Notes: a model not told the origin generated them from the sequence alone. 35,219 nt of DNA from Rhodospirillaceae bacterium (GCA_018649725.1 JABIHH010000013.1:1-35219); one strand, 5' to 3'; positions 15,929-24,151 are shown, numbered from the stretch's first letter. Numbers and translations are program-made.

Positions 15929-16708
15929 ATGATCATCGCCCAGATCGCTGATACTCACCTCGGTGCCACAGACGCAGATGATCTCACTTTCCGCGTGCGG
16001 GCGGAAAACCTTCAAGCCTGCATTACTGATATCAATAGCCTCAATCCCCTGCCCGATGCGGTGATCCACACGGGTGATCTGACCCAGCATGGCCAGCCGG
16101 CCGAATTTGCCCATGCCAGAGAATTACTGGCTGCCCTAAACGCGCCCTTTTATATCACCCCAGGGAACCGGGATGGCCGTGACGGTATCGCCGAGGCCTT
16201 TGCCAAAGAAGAATACATGAAAACGGATGGCTCTTTTGTGCATTACGCTGTCGAAGCCCATCTGGTACGCCTGGTGGCCATGGACTCCCTCGGTGAACCC
16301 GGTGAGCCAAAGGGCGAGTTCTGCCCGGACCGCCTTGCCCGGCTTGATGCAACGCTCGCAGAAGTACCTCAGAAACCGACAGCAATTTTCATGCATCATC
16401 CACCTTTTGATGTGCCCACTGCACCCGATCCCTTTGCCTATCAGCGCCGTGAAGCAGTAGCAGATTTGGCTGCTGTAATCTCAAAACACCCGCAGGTTGT
16501 TCGTATTTTCGCCGGCCACATGCATCGGCCTTGGACAGCTGAAATCGGCGGCGTTGCCGCCAGCACAGTGCCCAGTGTCGCCACTAATTTGCGTTATGGA
16601 GAATATCCAGATGAAATGGCGGAGCAGCCGATCTATCAGCTCCATCGGTTTGACAGTGACTTTGGCTTCGCGAGCGAGACGCGCCTCACCGAGAAAGTGT
16701 CGACGTAA
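15929..16708 (+). CDS. Calcineurin-like metallophosphoesterase (CpdA/Icc type)
   Basis: The product from ATG 15929 is 259 residues and contains the ordered metal-site motifs of the family: DTHLG, HTGDLTQHG, GNRDGRDG, MHHPP and GHMHRPW. These bind two metal ions in phosphodiesterases such as CpdA, which hydrolyses 3',5'-cyclic AMP. A longer reading from TTG 15875 adds 18 residues before the conserved first strand and is disfavoured. An AAGG stretch precedes the chosen start. The gene converges on the CBS-domain gene with an 11-base gap. The cyclic nucleotide versus glycerophosphodiester substrate cannot be fixed here. Confidence 0.88.
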   Translation: MIIAQIADTHLGATDADDLTFRVRAENLQACITDINSLNPLPDAVIHTGDLTQHGQPAEFAHARELLAALNAPFYITPGNRDGRDGIAEAFAKEEYMKTDGSFVHYAVEAHLVRLVAMDSLGEPGEPKGEFCPDRLARLDATLAEVPQKPTAIFMHHPPFDVPTAPDPFAYQRREAVADLAAVISKHPQVVRIFAGHMHRPWTAEIGGVAASTVPSVATNLRYGEYPDEMAEQPIYQLHRFDSDFGFASETRLTEKVST

Positions 16709-16719
16709 CTTATCCGACC

Positions 16720-17154
16720 TTAGCGTACCGTCTCGTAAGCCAGACCGATGGTATGAAAATTGGCCTTGGTTTCATTGAGAACAGCCGTCATGACGTCGCG
16801 TGAACTCACGATCGAATAGAGCTCATCGCCATCCAATACAGGGATGTGGCGAATTTTGTTTTCGTTCATGATTTCCATAATGTTGTTCACATCATCGCCT
16901 AAATGACAGGTTATGACATTGGACGTCATCAAGTCGGAGACTTTGAGGTCGCCTAGCCCGGCACCTCGTTCAGCAAAGCCTTGAACGATGTCTCGCTCTG
17001 AAATTATGCCGATCACGGCTCCAGATTGATCACAAACCGGCATGGCGCCGATATTATTTGCCTTTAACGTGGCGGCGACGGTGGAAACCGACTGGTCGGC
17101 TTGAGTGGTCGCGAGATCATTTCTTTCCGTTAATGGTAAGTCATCGATTTGCAT
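16720..17154 (-). CDS. CBS-domain protein downstream of sat
   Basis: The 144-residue product consists essentially of two CBS motifs (roughly residues 12-66 and 80-132), seen in IGAMPVCDQSGAVIGIISERDIV and the parallel KIRHIPVLDGDELYSIVSSRDVM. Paired CBS domains bind adenine nucleotides such as AMP, ADP or ATP and act as energy sensors. It is 47 bases downstream of sat on the same strand, so it is probably co-transcribed. Because the Apr-Sat route consumes AMP and releases ATP, an adenylate-sensing role next to sat makes sense, but that is inference. Confidence 0.88.
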   Translation of the reverse strand: MQIDDLPLTERNDLATTQADQSVSTVAATLKANNIGAMPVCDQSGAVIGIISERDIVQGFAERGAGLGDLKVSDLMTSNVITCHLGDDVNNIMEIMNENKIRHIPVLDGDELYSIVSSRDVMTAVLNETKANFHTIGLAYETVR

Positions 17155-17201
17155 GAAGGTCTCCCTCTGAGCGGCCTAAACAGATTGATTGTTTATTCCG
17201 C

Positions 17202-18368
17202 TTAATTTTCATAAAACTTCCGCAACACAGCCACAACTTCGGGGCGGCTGAATTCGGTTGGAATATCCTCGCCATTGGCCAGCATTTCCCGCTGGCGTGT
17301 ACCGGAAATATTAATTCTGAATTCCTCATCATGGGGACAGGTTTTTGCTGTCGCCATACCATCACATTTTTTGCAATAGAAGGTGATATCTATTTTCAGC
17401 GGCTGGGTTTCCAGCGCACCTTCCCATAAGGTATCAAATATATCATGGGCATCAAAAGGTCCGTAGAAATCACCAACGCCGGCATGATCCCGCCCGACGA
17501 TAAGATGCGAGCAGCCAAAATTCTGCCGTATCAAGGCATGAAAAAGCGCCTCTCGCGGCCCCGCATAACGCATCTCAATTGGATAGCCGGCCTGGATCGC
17601 TCTATTGGGGGCGAAGTAATTCTCAATCATCGCATTAATCGCCTCAACCCGCACTGGAGCTGGGATGTCACCGGGCTTCAATTTGCCCAACACCTGATGG
17701 ATAAAGACACCATCGGTAACATCAATAGCAATCTTCACCAGATGTTCGTGGCTGCGATGCATCGGGTTTCGAGTTTGAAAGGCTGCCACTTTTGACCAAC
17801 CCATATCCTCAAACATTTTGCGCGCCTGATCGGGCCGGATGTAGAGATCGCTGAACTCTTCCGGAAACCAGCCCTCTTCAATAACTTTAACCGAACCGCC
17901 AAGATTAACCGGCGGTTGGGCCATTACCTTGGCAACGCCCGGATGGCTTTCATCATTTGTGCCGAATACTTTTTTGCATTGCAGAACCAGATCGGGCGCA
18001 AATTTTTCAGCCACCGTCATCACCGCCATGATCTGCTGAGTTTCACCATCGATCAAAGCAATCTCTTCACCGAGCTCAATTTGATCAGCGAGCGCTTGCT
18101 CGGCAGACAAAGTTACCGGAATGGGCCAAAACAATCCGTCTGACAATTTCATATCATTGCAGACACCCTGCCAATCCTGCTCGCCCATAAAACCATCAAG
18201 CGGCGTGTAGGCACCCATCGACAACAATAATAGATCACAAACCTCACTGCTGGACATTGGCACCTTTGTTAACGCTTCCGCCCGGCCAAGCTCTTGGGCT
18301 CTCTGACCTTCGGGCAATAGCAAAGGCTTTAGCGTCTGGGCGCCGTGCGGCGAAACTAAGTTAGTCAT
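17202..18368 (-). CDS. sat: ATP sulfurylase (dissimilatory sulfate adenylyltransferase)
   Basis: Sat converts APS plus pyrophosphate to sulfate and ATP at the end of the oxidative route. The 388-residue product contains the nucleotide-binding QTRNPMHRSHEHL motif, GRDHAGVGDFYGPFDAHDIF, and a C-terminal zinc-type cysteine set (FYCKKCDGMATAKTCPHDEEF). There is no APS kinase extension. These mark the homo-oligomeric Sat rather than CysDN. The start is ATG 18368. It is followed by the CBS gene. Together with aprMBA it completes the sulfite-to-sulfate branch with substrate-level ATP formation. Confidence 0.96.
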   Translation of the reverse strand: MTNLVSPHGAQTLKPLLLPEGQRAQELGRAEALTKVPMSSSEVCDLLLLSMGAYTPLDGFMGEQDWQGVCNDMKLSDGLFWPIPVTLSAEQALADQIELGEEIALIDGETQQIMAVMTVAEKFAPDLVLQCKKVFGTNDESHPGVAKVMAQPPVNLGGSVKVIEEGWFPEEFSDLYIRPDQARKMFEDMGWSKVAAFQTRNPMHRSHEHLVKIAIDVTDGVFIHQVLGKLKPGDIPAPVRVEAINAMIENYFAPNRAIQAGYPIEMRYAGPREALFHALIRQNFGCSHLIVGRDHAGVGDFYGPFDAHDIFDTLWEGALETQPLKIDITFYCKKCDGMATAKTCPHDEEFRINISGTRQREMLANGEDIPTEFSRPEVVAVLRKFYEN

Positions 18369-18422
18369 TTTTCTACTGATCCAATTGTCATTTCGGCAAA
18401 TTAAAAAGGAATGTTTCCTATC

Positions 18423-18737
18423 TTAAATTGGCCACCCTGTTAAGTTCTTTTTATTTAATGAAAATAAGAAATATACCATACGTGTATTACTTACAACATT
18501 TTTACGGGAACTTGGTGTGGTTTTTTGAAAGCAGCCGAGTTTTGGCATTGTTATCTGAACTAATCGCCCATATTGGTCATAGATTGTACCACTTTTTTCT
18601 GCCGAAATATCTGGTGTCAGAAGATTTTTTACATTTTGGATCAGATGAAATGGAAAAAATTGATAGATTCCGGCAAATAGACCATAGCTAAAAAAAGACG
18701 CAACAACGCAGAACTGTATAAAATATTTGAATTTCAT
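18423..18737 (-). pseudogene. Short single-span membrane ORF, possible gene remnant
   Basis: A 104-residue reading begins with a convincing N-terminal hydrophobic segment (residues 5-30) followed by a basic/aromatic stretch (FPFHLIQNVKNLL). It then loses coherent character and ends in a low-complexity tail. The start resembles the N-terminal anchor of larger exported or membrane-bound proteins, so this may be the 5' remnant of a decayed gene. I cannot assign the original family. The region is AT-rich. A genuine small membrane protein is the alternative. Confidence 0.35.
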
Positions 18738-18773
18738 CTTCGTTATTCTTTACACCTAAAATTTAATTTAGGT

Positions 18774-19061
18774 TCAATACCAACAGGGAGTGTCGGCCAA
18801 ATCACCAGAACTCGGGAGTTCCGCCATTCCATTCTGCACACATAGCAACTCATTTTCATCAAATGGCGTCCATCCCTCTTCCGAAAGTGGTACACTCGCA
18901 ATCAACATAACATGTTGATCGTTACCAGCTAAGCGCAATCCTGATATATCGAAGATTGTTTCAGAACTACAATTTCTGGAAAGCCAATATAAGCCAGCTG
19001 GTTTTATTTTCCCTGACGGTTGTCGAGTCCTCCTGTTACCGGGTGCAAACAGGGTACCCAA
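18774..19061 (-). pseudogene. Probable C-terminal remnant of a class II glutamine amidotransferase
   Basis: This 95-residue reading contains LIASVPLSEEGWTPFDENEL followed by LCVQNGMAEL. That resembles the C-terminal end of YafJ/EgtC-type class II glutamine amidotransferases, whose usual pattern is ASEPLx(4)GWxPVPxGxLLVVxxG. The N-terminal catalytic cysteine domain is missing: a stop codon lies immediately upstream in frame at 19064-19062, and only a TTG is available as start. Fragments of open reading in another frame continue upstream to about 19200, as expected for a frameshifted, decaying gene. Assignment is from pattern memory only and is tentative. Confidence 0.45.
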
Positions 19062-19235
19062 TCAAAATTCGCCATATGTAATTGCATTCCGGCGTCCAGT
19101 CTTTCAGTTTGGGCAGTCTGGGCAGTCTAAACGATGGGAATATCGGACCCTGCCGCCAGTGCTTAATCAATTGTTCTATTTCAGAATTATCAGGTAGACT
19201 TGAATTAAGATATTCTTTTTCAAGAGGAACATACT

Positions 19236-20354
19236 ATGACTTCTTCTCTGGAAACCGTAGGTAACGGCGAAGATGTGACAACTCAAATTCGAGACATTCG
19301 CGCCGCTCAACCGGGCAATTTAATGGCCAGGTATTTTGACGAAGCCTATTATTGTTCTCTGGATGAGGCGAAGCGTGAACGATTACATAAGATCATCCGA
19401 TCGGGGATTGAAAATCCCGACAGTCAGATGGGTGCCTACGCCCAAAACTGCACTGATTATGAAGATTTTGAACCTCTGCTAGAGCCGATGATCCGTGATT
19501 ATCACAACATTTCAGATGACCGATTAATAGCACAAGAACATGATTGGGCGACGCCTACGTCCGGCTATAATTTGGAGGGAGTGGATGCTCGATTGAAAGA
19601 CGTTTCCATGCGGGTGAGAGTGGGTCGAAATATTGGTGCCTTTCCGCTGCCGGGAGCAATGACAAAAAGCTCACGACTGGAATTCGAGACTCTTTTGATT
19701 GAAGCATTTTCCGTGCTGATGGAAGATCCCGAATTCGGGGGTGAATATCTTTCTCTGACACCCGGGTCATCTTGTGAGATTGATGAAGAAACTTATCGGC
19801 GCCGGATTGAGGCCCACCAAATGTTCAAGGATATGAGCGGAGATCCGTATTTGGAGTCAGGTGGAATTTCTTCCGATTGGCCTTATGGACGAGGCATGTA
19901 TATCTCGGGTTCACAAGATTTTATTGTTTGGGTAGGAGAAGAGGATCATCTGCGGGTCATGTCCATGAAACGGGGCAGCGATCTTTCAGCATTATTCAGC
20001 AGATTACATGGCGGACTTGAGACGTTGGCTAAGTTAATCCCCGATTTTGCCCATTCGGAACGATATGGGTATTTAACCTCCTGCCCAACAAACCTTGGAT
20101 CCGCGATGCGGGCCAGCCTGCACCTTCCACTTCCTAATCTGACGAAAGAAGGGAGGGATCTCGAACACGTAAAAGAAACGGCATTGGACCTTAGTCTCGC
20201 TGTGCGTGGTGTCGGCGGAGAGCATTCCGAAGCTGGTGAAGGTGGTATCGTTGACATATCACCCCGTGCCCGGCTCGGTGTCACAGAAGCAGAAATCATG
20301 CAGTGCCTGTATGAAGGCTCCGTTGCACTATGGTCTCTGGAAAATGCAAATTAG
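19236..20354 (+). CDS. Phosphagen kinase, arginine-kinase type
   Basis: The 372-residue product matches the ATP:guanido phosphotransferase family, which moves phosphate reversibly between ATP and a guanidino compound. Conserved blocks appear in order: SMRVRVGRN (Arg126, Arg128), DFIVWVGEEDHLRVMSMKRG (Glu236, Arg240), GYLTSCPTNLGSAMRASLH (reactive Cys283, Arg292), VRGVGGEHSE (Arg324, Glu329) and VDISPRARLGVTEAE. Every residue corresponding to the nucleotide-binding arginines, the two catalytic glutamates and the reactive cysteine of arginine kinase is present, so it should be active. The family is widespread in animals and protists and scattered in bacteria. AGAGGA lies seven bases before ATG 19236. 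The two-domain layout distinguishes it from the protein kinase McsB. Substrate is most likely arginine, not proven. Confidence 0.92.
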   Translation: MTSSLETVGNGEDVTTQIRDIRAAQPGNLMARYFDEAYYCSLDEAKRERLHKIIRSGIENPDSQMGAYAQNCTDYEDFEPLLEPMIRDYHNISDDRLIAQEHDWATPTSGYNLEGVDARLKDVSMRVRVGRNIGAFPLPGAMTKSSRLEFETLLIEAFSVLMEDPEFGGEYLSLTPGSSCEIDEETYRRRIEAHQMFKDMSGDPYLESGGISSDWPYGRGMYISGSQDFIVWVGEEDHLRVMSMKRGSDLSALFSRLHGGLETLAKLIPDFAHSERYGYLTSCPTNLGSAMRASLHLPLPNLTKEGRDLEHVKETALDLSLAVRGVGGEHSEAGEGGIVDISPRARLGVTEAEIMQCLYEGSVALWSLENAN

Positions 20355-20489
20355 CCATTCAGACCAGACAATTTATAAACCAGGCAGTCGTAATCCTGTT
20401 GTTGCAAAACTAAGGGCTACTCTTCTGCTTAGAATCTTATTTATAGAATTCATAACCTAACCTCCTTGCTTCACTTAGATAAATTAATT

Positions 20490-22211
20490 TTATATATCTA
20501 ATACTAAGGTCTCTCCGGGCATCGCGCGGGCGACGCACGCTTGGATTTTAGTTTTCCGATCTTCTTCGCTTAAGACCACGTCGCGATGATCTGCTTTGCC
20601 GCTCAGCAAGCCGACAGCGCAACTGCCGCAATAGCCCTCTTCACAGGAAAAATTAAGCTCTTTGCCGTTTGAACGAAGCACTTGTAAAATTGATTTATCT
20701 TTTGGCACCGTTAGTTTCAAATTTGACTGTGATAACTCGATATCAAACGCAACATTGTCATTTTCATCATCAGCTTCGGTTGCGGTATTGGCGAAAACTT
20801 CGAAGTGAACTGTCCCCGCTGGCCAGTGTAATGATTTGTCACGAGCTGCGTTTATGAGCCCGCCTGGACCGCAAATATAGAGGTGGCGACCTTCGGGCGT
20901 ATCTTTAAGGACTTCGGCCAGATTGATCCCATTCGCGGGATCACCGCCATCATGATGATACGTCACGTCGTCACCAAACAGCGCATCGATTTCTTGTTTG
21001 AACGCCGTCGTTTCGACAGACTTTGTACAATAATGCAAATGGACTTTTTTGCCATTTGTTTTGAGATGGTGGCCCATCGACATCATTGGCGTGATGCCAA
21101 TCCCACCAGCAAGAAGGATGTGTTCCCCGGCGTCTTTTGCCAATTCAAAATTGTTAAGCGGATTGTCGACAGTGAGGACATCACCGACGCTGACATTGGT
21201 ATGCATCCATTCCGAACCGCCCTTACTATTGGGATCTTTCAAAATGCCCGTAACATACTTACTGCGATCTGCCGGATCATTAGCCAATGAATAGCAGCGC
21301 CTTAAATCGTTACCCAGATGTAGCGTGAGGTGGGCGCCAGCCGTAAAGGCGGGCAATTCTGAGCCATCAGCGGACTCGAAAACAAACCTTTTAATGTCAG
21401 GCGTTAAATTCTCAATCGCCGTCGTCCGCAATTTTAGAGTATCGGTATTTGCCGCAGGCTTCTCTCCCTGCATGAACGCCTTAACTGCTTTACCAGTCAC
21501 TCCAGGGCCTTTGGTGAACATAACCACCAACTTATCTCTGTCATTGGTCGCGATGCCATGGACCGTGCCAGCTGGTACAAAGACGACACTCCCTTCTTTA
21601 ACGGCAATATCTTCTTGCTCTTCAAAGGTAATAAGACCGGTACCTTGGACGACGTAGAATATTTCATCTTGCATTGGGTGTTTGTGAAGAACGGTGTTTT
21701 GACCAGGTATATAGCTCACAAACTCACAAACTGTTCCTTTGGATTGCAGCAGCTTTTTTCTAATCCGCTCTTCTTCGGAAAATTCCGTAAGATCTGCAAG
21801 TTCATGGATTTCGACTTCGCTCGATAACTTAGGAGGGATTTCTCCAGACATTAAAGCCTTTGCCGCTTTGCCGGTTACGCCAGGGCCTTTGGTGAACATA
21901 ACCACCAACTTATCTTTGTCATTGGTCGCGATACCGTGAACTGTACCAGCCGGAACAAAGACGACACTCCCTGCTTTTACGGCAATATCGTCTTGTTCTT
22001 CAAAGGTAATAAGACCGGTACCTTGGACGACGTAGAATATTTCATCTTGCATCGGGTGTTTGTGAAGAACGGTGTTTTGACCAGGTACATAGCTTACAAA
22101 CTCACAAACTGTTCCTTTGGATTGCAGCAGCTTTTTTCTAATCCGCTCTTCTTCGGAAAATTCAGTAAGATCTGCGAGTTCGTGAATTTCTACAAATTCT
22201 GATAGTGCCAT
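20490..22211 (-). CDS. Cupin-cupin-[2Fe-2S] flavoprotein reductase fusion
   Basis: The 573-residue product is a three-part fusion. Residues 7-132 and 133-258 are two nearly identical cupin domains, each with a metal site H-x-H-x4-E plus a later His (His50, His52, Glu57, His92; and His176, His178, Glu183, His218). From about residue 262 it continues as a VanB-type phthalate dioxygenase reductase: an FMN motif RCYSLAND, an NAD-binding GGIGITPMMSM, and a C-terminal plant-type [2Fe-2S] domain with CEEGYCGSC and a distal Cys. The reductase normally serves a Rieske or other oxygenase, none of which is encoded here. GGAGA precedes ATG 22211. It is last in the lig operon. The role of the cupins (sensor, isomerase or oxygenase) is unknown. 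Confidence 0.88.
   Translation of the reverse strand: MALSEFVEIHELADLTEFSEEERIRKKLLQSKGTVCEFVSYVPGQNTVLHKHPMQDEIFYVVQGTGLITFEEQDDIAVKAGSVVFVPAGTVHGIATNDKDKLVVMFTKGPGVTGKAAKALMSGEIPPKLSSEVEIHELADLTEFSEEERIRKKLLQSKGTVCEFVSYIPGQNTVLHKHPMQDEIFYVVQGTGLITFEEQEDIAVKEGSVVFVPAGTVHGIATNDRDKLVVMFTKGPGVTGKAVKAFMQGEKPAANTDTLKLRTTAIENLTPDIKRFVFESADGSELPAFTAGAHLTLHLGNDLRRCYSLANDPADRSKYVTGILKDPNSKGGSEWMHTNVSVGDVLTVDNPLNNFELAKDAGEHILLAGGIGITPMMSMGHHLKTNGKKVHLHYCTKSVETTAFKQEIDALFGDDVTYHHDGGDPANGINLAEVLKDTPEGRHLYICGPGGLINAARDKSLHWPAGTVHFEVFANTATEADDENDNVAFDIELSQSNLKLTVPKDKSILQVLRSNGKELNFSCEEGYCGSCAVGLLSGKADHRDVVLSEEDRKTKIQACVARAMPGETLVLDI
21456..22211 (-). repeat. In-frame tandem duplication of a 378-bp cupin unit
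   Basis: The segment encoding residues 7-132 of the fusion is repeated at a period of exactly 378 bases (126 codons). For example, the CAGGGCCTTTGGTGAACATA stretch occurs at 21503 and again at 21881. Over about 108 core residues only about five differ (V/I, D/E, A/E, K/R, A/V). The similarity holds at the nucleotide level, implying a recent duplication or ongoing gene conversion. Confidence 0.9.
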
Positions 22212-22259
22212 CGATGAGTCTCCAATTTTTTTAATTCTACAAGAGGCCGGTTTGAAAAA

Positions 22260-22907
22260 CTAGGCTCTTGCTTCCCATGCCTCTTCAATTTCACTCGAAG
22301 GCGATACGCATCCTAATAAAACCCGTACATTTTGTAGCGTTGCTTCATGAAGTTGCTGGGTATGTGATGCGACGCAATCCTCTGCGACAACAACATGAAA
22401 TCCGCGATTAAAAGCTTCTCGGATTGTCGCTTCAACGCAGACATTTGTTTGAACACCAGCGAAGACCAACGTTTCTATTTTTTGATCACGGAGATATTCT
22501 TCAAAATCTGGATTGGTAAATGCAGAGTAGCTATGCTTCACAAAACAAGGTTCGCCATCAGCAGGGTGCACGCCGAAAGGCTCATAACCCTCCGTCCCGG
22601 GAACACAGCAATCACGTTGGATGCCCGCGACTTCTTTACGTCTCCGGAATGTAGGAGGCACCAAAGCATCATCGTAATTGGCTAGGGCCCAAAGAACCGG
22701 TATCTCTTGTTTGCGGGCATTGTCGATAAGGGCTTGCAGATTTGGCACGATCTCGCGACATGGCGCTGGATCCAATCCAATGCTTGCAACAAAACCATCT
22801 TCTGCACAGAAATCATTTTGCATATCGATAACCAGGAGTGCCGAGTTTGTTTCGCTCAACAACTCCTGAACCGGGCTCTTCGGCTTCGCTATCTCGATTT
22901 TATTCAA
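22260..22907 (-). CDS. Isochorismatase-family cysteine hydrolase
   Basis: The family includes isochorismatases, nicotinamidases and N-carbamoyl hydrolases. The catalytic triad is visible as Asp28 in LLVIDMQNDFC, Lys124 in CFVKHSYSAF and Cys157 in TNVCVEATIREA. I start it at TTG 22907, which overlaps the ligB stop (TTGA) and gives 215 residues. The frame is open further upstream, but that would mean overlapping ligB by over 100 bases with a non-family N-terminus rich in Trp and Cys. It lies between ligB and the cupin fusion in one operon, so its substrate is probably an amide or carbamoyl intermediate of the same pathway (inference). Confidence 0.85.
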   Translation of the reverse strand: MNKIEIAKPKSPVQELLSETNSALLVIDMQNDFCAEDGFVASIGLDPAPCREIVPNLQALIDNARKQEIPVLWALANYDDALVPPTFRRRKEVAGIQRDCCVPGTEGYEPFGVHPADGEPCFVKHSYSAFTNPDFEEYLRDQKIETLVFAGVQTNVCVEATIREAFNRGFHVVVAEDCVASHTQQLHEATLQNVRVLLGCVSPSSEIEEAWEARA

Positions 22908-23749
22908 TGGATTGCATCCCAAACTGAGCCGCCAATACCGCAGCGCATTTCCGCAGAACCAACATAGAAAATTGATCTCGCTGGCGTGCCACCAGCCACA
23001 GCCATAGCAACCATCCAAGCCAAAAGCTCAGTCGTTCCGCCACCGCCCGCAGCATTCATTCGCTCAATCGTCGCCTCTTTAAGCATCTTGTCGATATCAC
23101 CTTCTGCCAGCAGATCCATAAACCAACGATCAAACTTCTCATCTAACGTAAAGTACCGCGGCCCGCCTGGTTCATGTGAAAGTCCGCCCGTCGCAAATAC
23201 AGCAACCCGTAGATCGTCCGGCAATTCATTTCTGATGGTCTCGGCGATAACCTGTCCAGTACGCACACTTACTTCAGGCGATGGTACCGGTGGATTAATA
23301 CAATTCATATGGATTGGAACCAAGGGAATAGAATAATCCGGTGTCAGATAAAACAGCGGAACGGACCAATTATCGTCGAACAATAAATCTTCACGACTAT
23401 TCAATTTTAAGCCCGCCGCCTCACCAGCCTGTGCCAAACAATTTGCAACATCGGGCTGCCCCGCGACTTTATAACCATCTTGCGCCAACCAAGGTTTAAA
23501 AAATTCAGCCGGGCCTTCCCAATCTGCCGCGTTACCGACCGTGAAATCAGGAGGATTTTTTAGTGGTAGATTGAGCATGTGATCATTCGCGATGCCGACA
23601 AGAACATCGGGTTTGGTCGCACGTAGCAACTCTCCCATTTCTTCGTAGCCGGCTTTAATTGCAACTTGCTCTTCAACTGGAGCAGCTTCCAGCCAACCTG
23701 TTACGCCAGGCGCATGAGCCATTGCCATTACTGAAACTATTTCTGCCAT
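22904..23749 (-). CDS. LigB-type class III extradiol ring-cleavage dioxygenase
   Basis: The 281-residue product resembles the beta subunit of protocatechuate 4,5-dioxygenase and gallate dioxygenase. The likely iron ligands are His12 (MAHAPG), His57 (ANDHML) and Glu241 (GGTTELLAW), and the catalytic base is His192 in GGLSHEPGG. All fall at positions equivalent to those of Sphingobium LigB. AGGAGA precedes ATG 23749. It follows the alpha-subunit gene by 26 bases. It should open an aromatic diol ring with O2, but the exact substrate (protocatechuate, gallate, or a nitrogen-bearing ring) is not readable here. Confidence 0.9.
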   Translation of the reverse strand: MAEIVSVMAMAHAPGVTGWLEAAPVEEQVAIKAGYEEMGELLRATKPDVLVGIANDHMLNLPLKNPPDFTVGNAADWEGPAEFFKPWLAQDGYKVAGQPDVANCLAQAGEAAGLKLNSREDLLFDDNWSVPLFYLTPDYSIPLVPIHMNCINPPVPSPEVSVRTGQVIAETIRNELPDDLRVAVFATGGLSHEPGGPRYFTLDEKFDRWFMDLLAEGDIDKMLKEATIERMNAAGGGGTTELLAWMVAMAVAGGTPARSIFYVGSAEMRCGIGGSVWDAIH

Positions 23750-23775
23750 TTTATTTCTCCTATTTTAATACCGGG

Positions 23776-24090
23776 CTATATTTTCTTATGTTCGACAATT
23801 TGATCGCCGAAAGACTTCTTGTAAGCCTGAGCAGCATTGCTTTTACTGTTATTACCCGCTGATCCGTGGACAAGCCGAGTAACCTGCGGCAGAAAATAGG
23901 GATGAACACCCATTTCTCCAAGTGTCACAACATCCACCTCGCGCCAAGCTGCGCGCTCTTCTTCGCTTAAACCATAACGCTCCATAAGATCTTCCATCTG
24001 GTCAGCAAAACCAGTGAACTGTTTAGAATCGCGCCTAACCTCAAATATCAGGTGGTTTGACGGTAGATCAGGATCAAATTCATTAGCCAT
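23776..24090 (-). CDS. LigA-type small subunit of the extradiol dioxygenase
   Basis: The 104-residue helical product matches the LigA fold. The segments VRRDSKQFTGFADQMEDLMERYGLSEEERAAW and LGEMGVHPYFLPQVTRLVHG are typical: LigA caps the active site of LigB. ATG 24090 is preceded by GAGAGG. It is first in the operon ligA-ligB-hydrolase-cupin fusion. In some related enzymes LigA and LigB are fused; here they are separate genes, as in protocatechuate 4,5-dioxygenase. Confidence 0.87.
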   Translation of the reverse strand: MANEFDPDLPSNHLIFEVRRDSKQFTGFADQMEDLMERYGLSEEERAAWREVDVVTLGEMGVHPYFLPQVTRLVHGSAGNNSKSNAAQAYKKSFGDQIVEHKKI

Positions 24091-24122
24091 AATATGTTAC
24101 CTCTCATTGTCTGATTGAAAAT

Positions 24123-24151
24123 ACAATATCGAACTTAAATTCCAAAATCAA
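24123..24151 (-). promoter_or_regulatory. Candidate sigma-70 promoter of the lig operon
   Basis: On the minus strand TTGATT (24151-24146) and TATTGT (24128-24123) are separated by 17 bases, each matching four of six consensus positions. The start of transcription would be near 24116, about 26 bases before the ligA ATG. The -35 box lies inside the palindrome at 24141-24163. Confidence 0.5.

Noticed and set aside
19111-19128. Tandem GGGCAGTCT repeat
   Set aside because: Only two 9-base units with no extension or symmetry. It lies in a decayed region, and I see no basis for calling it a regulatory array.
19236-20354. Protein arginine kinase McsB
   Set aside because: The ORF has the full N-terminal guanidino-specificity domain and the Cys and Glu set of small-molecule phosphagen kinases, and no mcsA or clpC/ctsR context.
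22908-23018. Longer N-terminus for the cysteine hydrolase
   Set aside because: The extension overlaps ligB and reads a Trp/Cys-rich stretch unlike the family. The TTGA junction at 22907-22904 gives a normal N-terminus.
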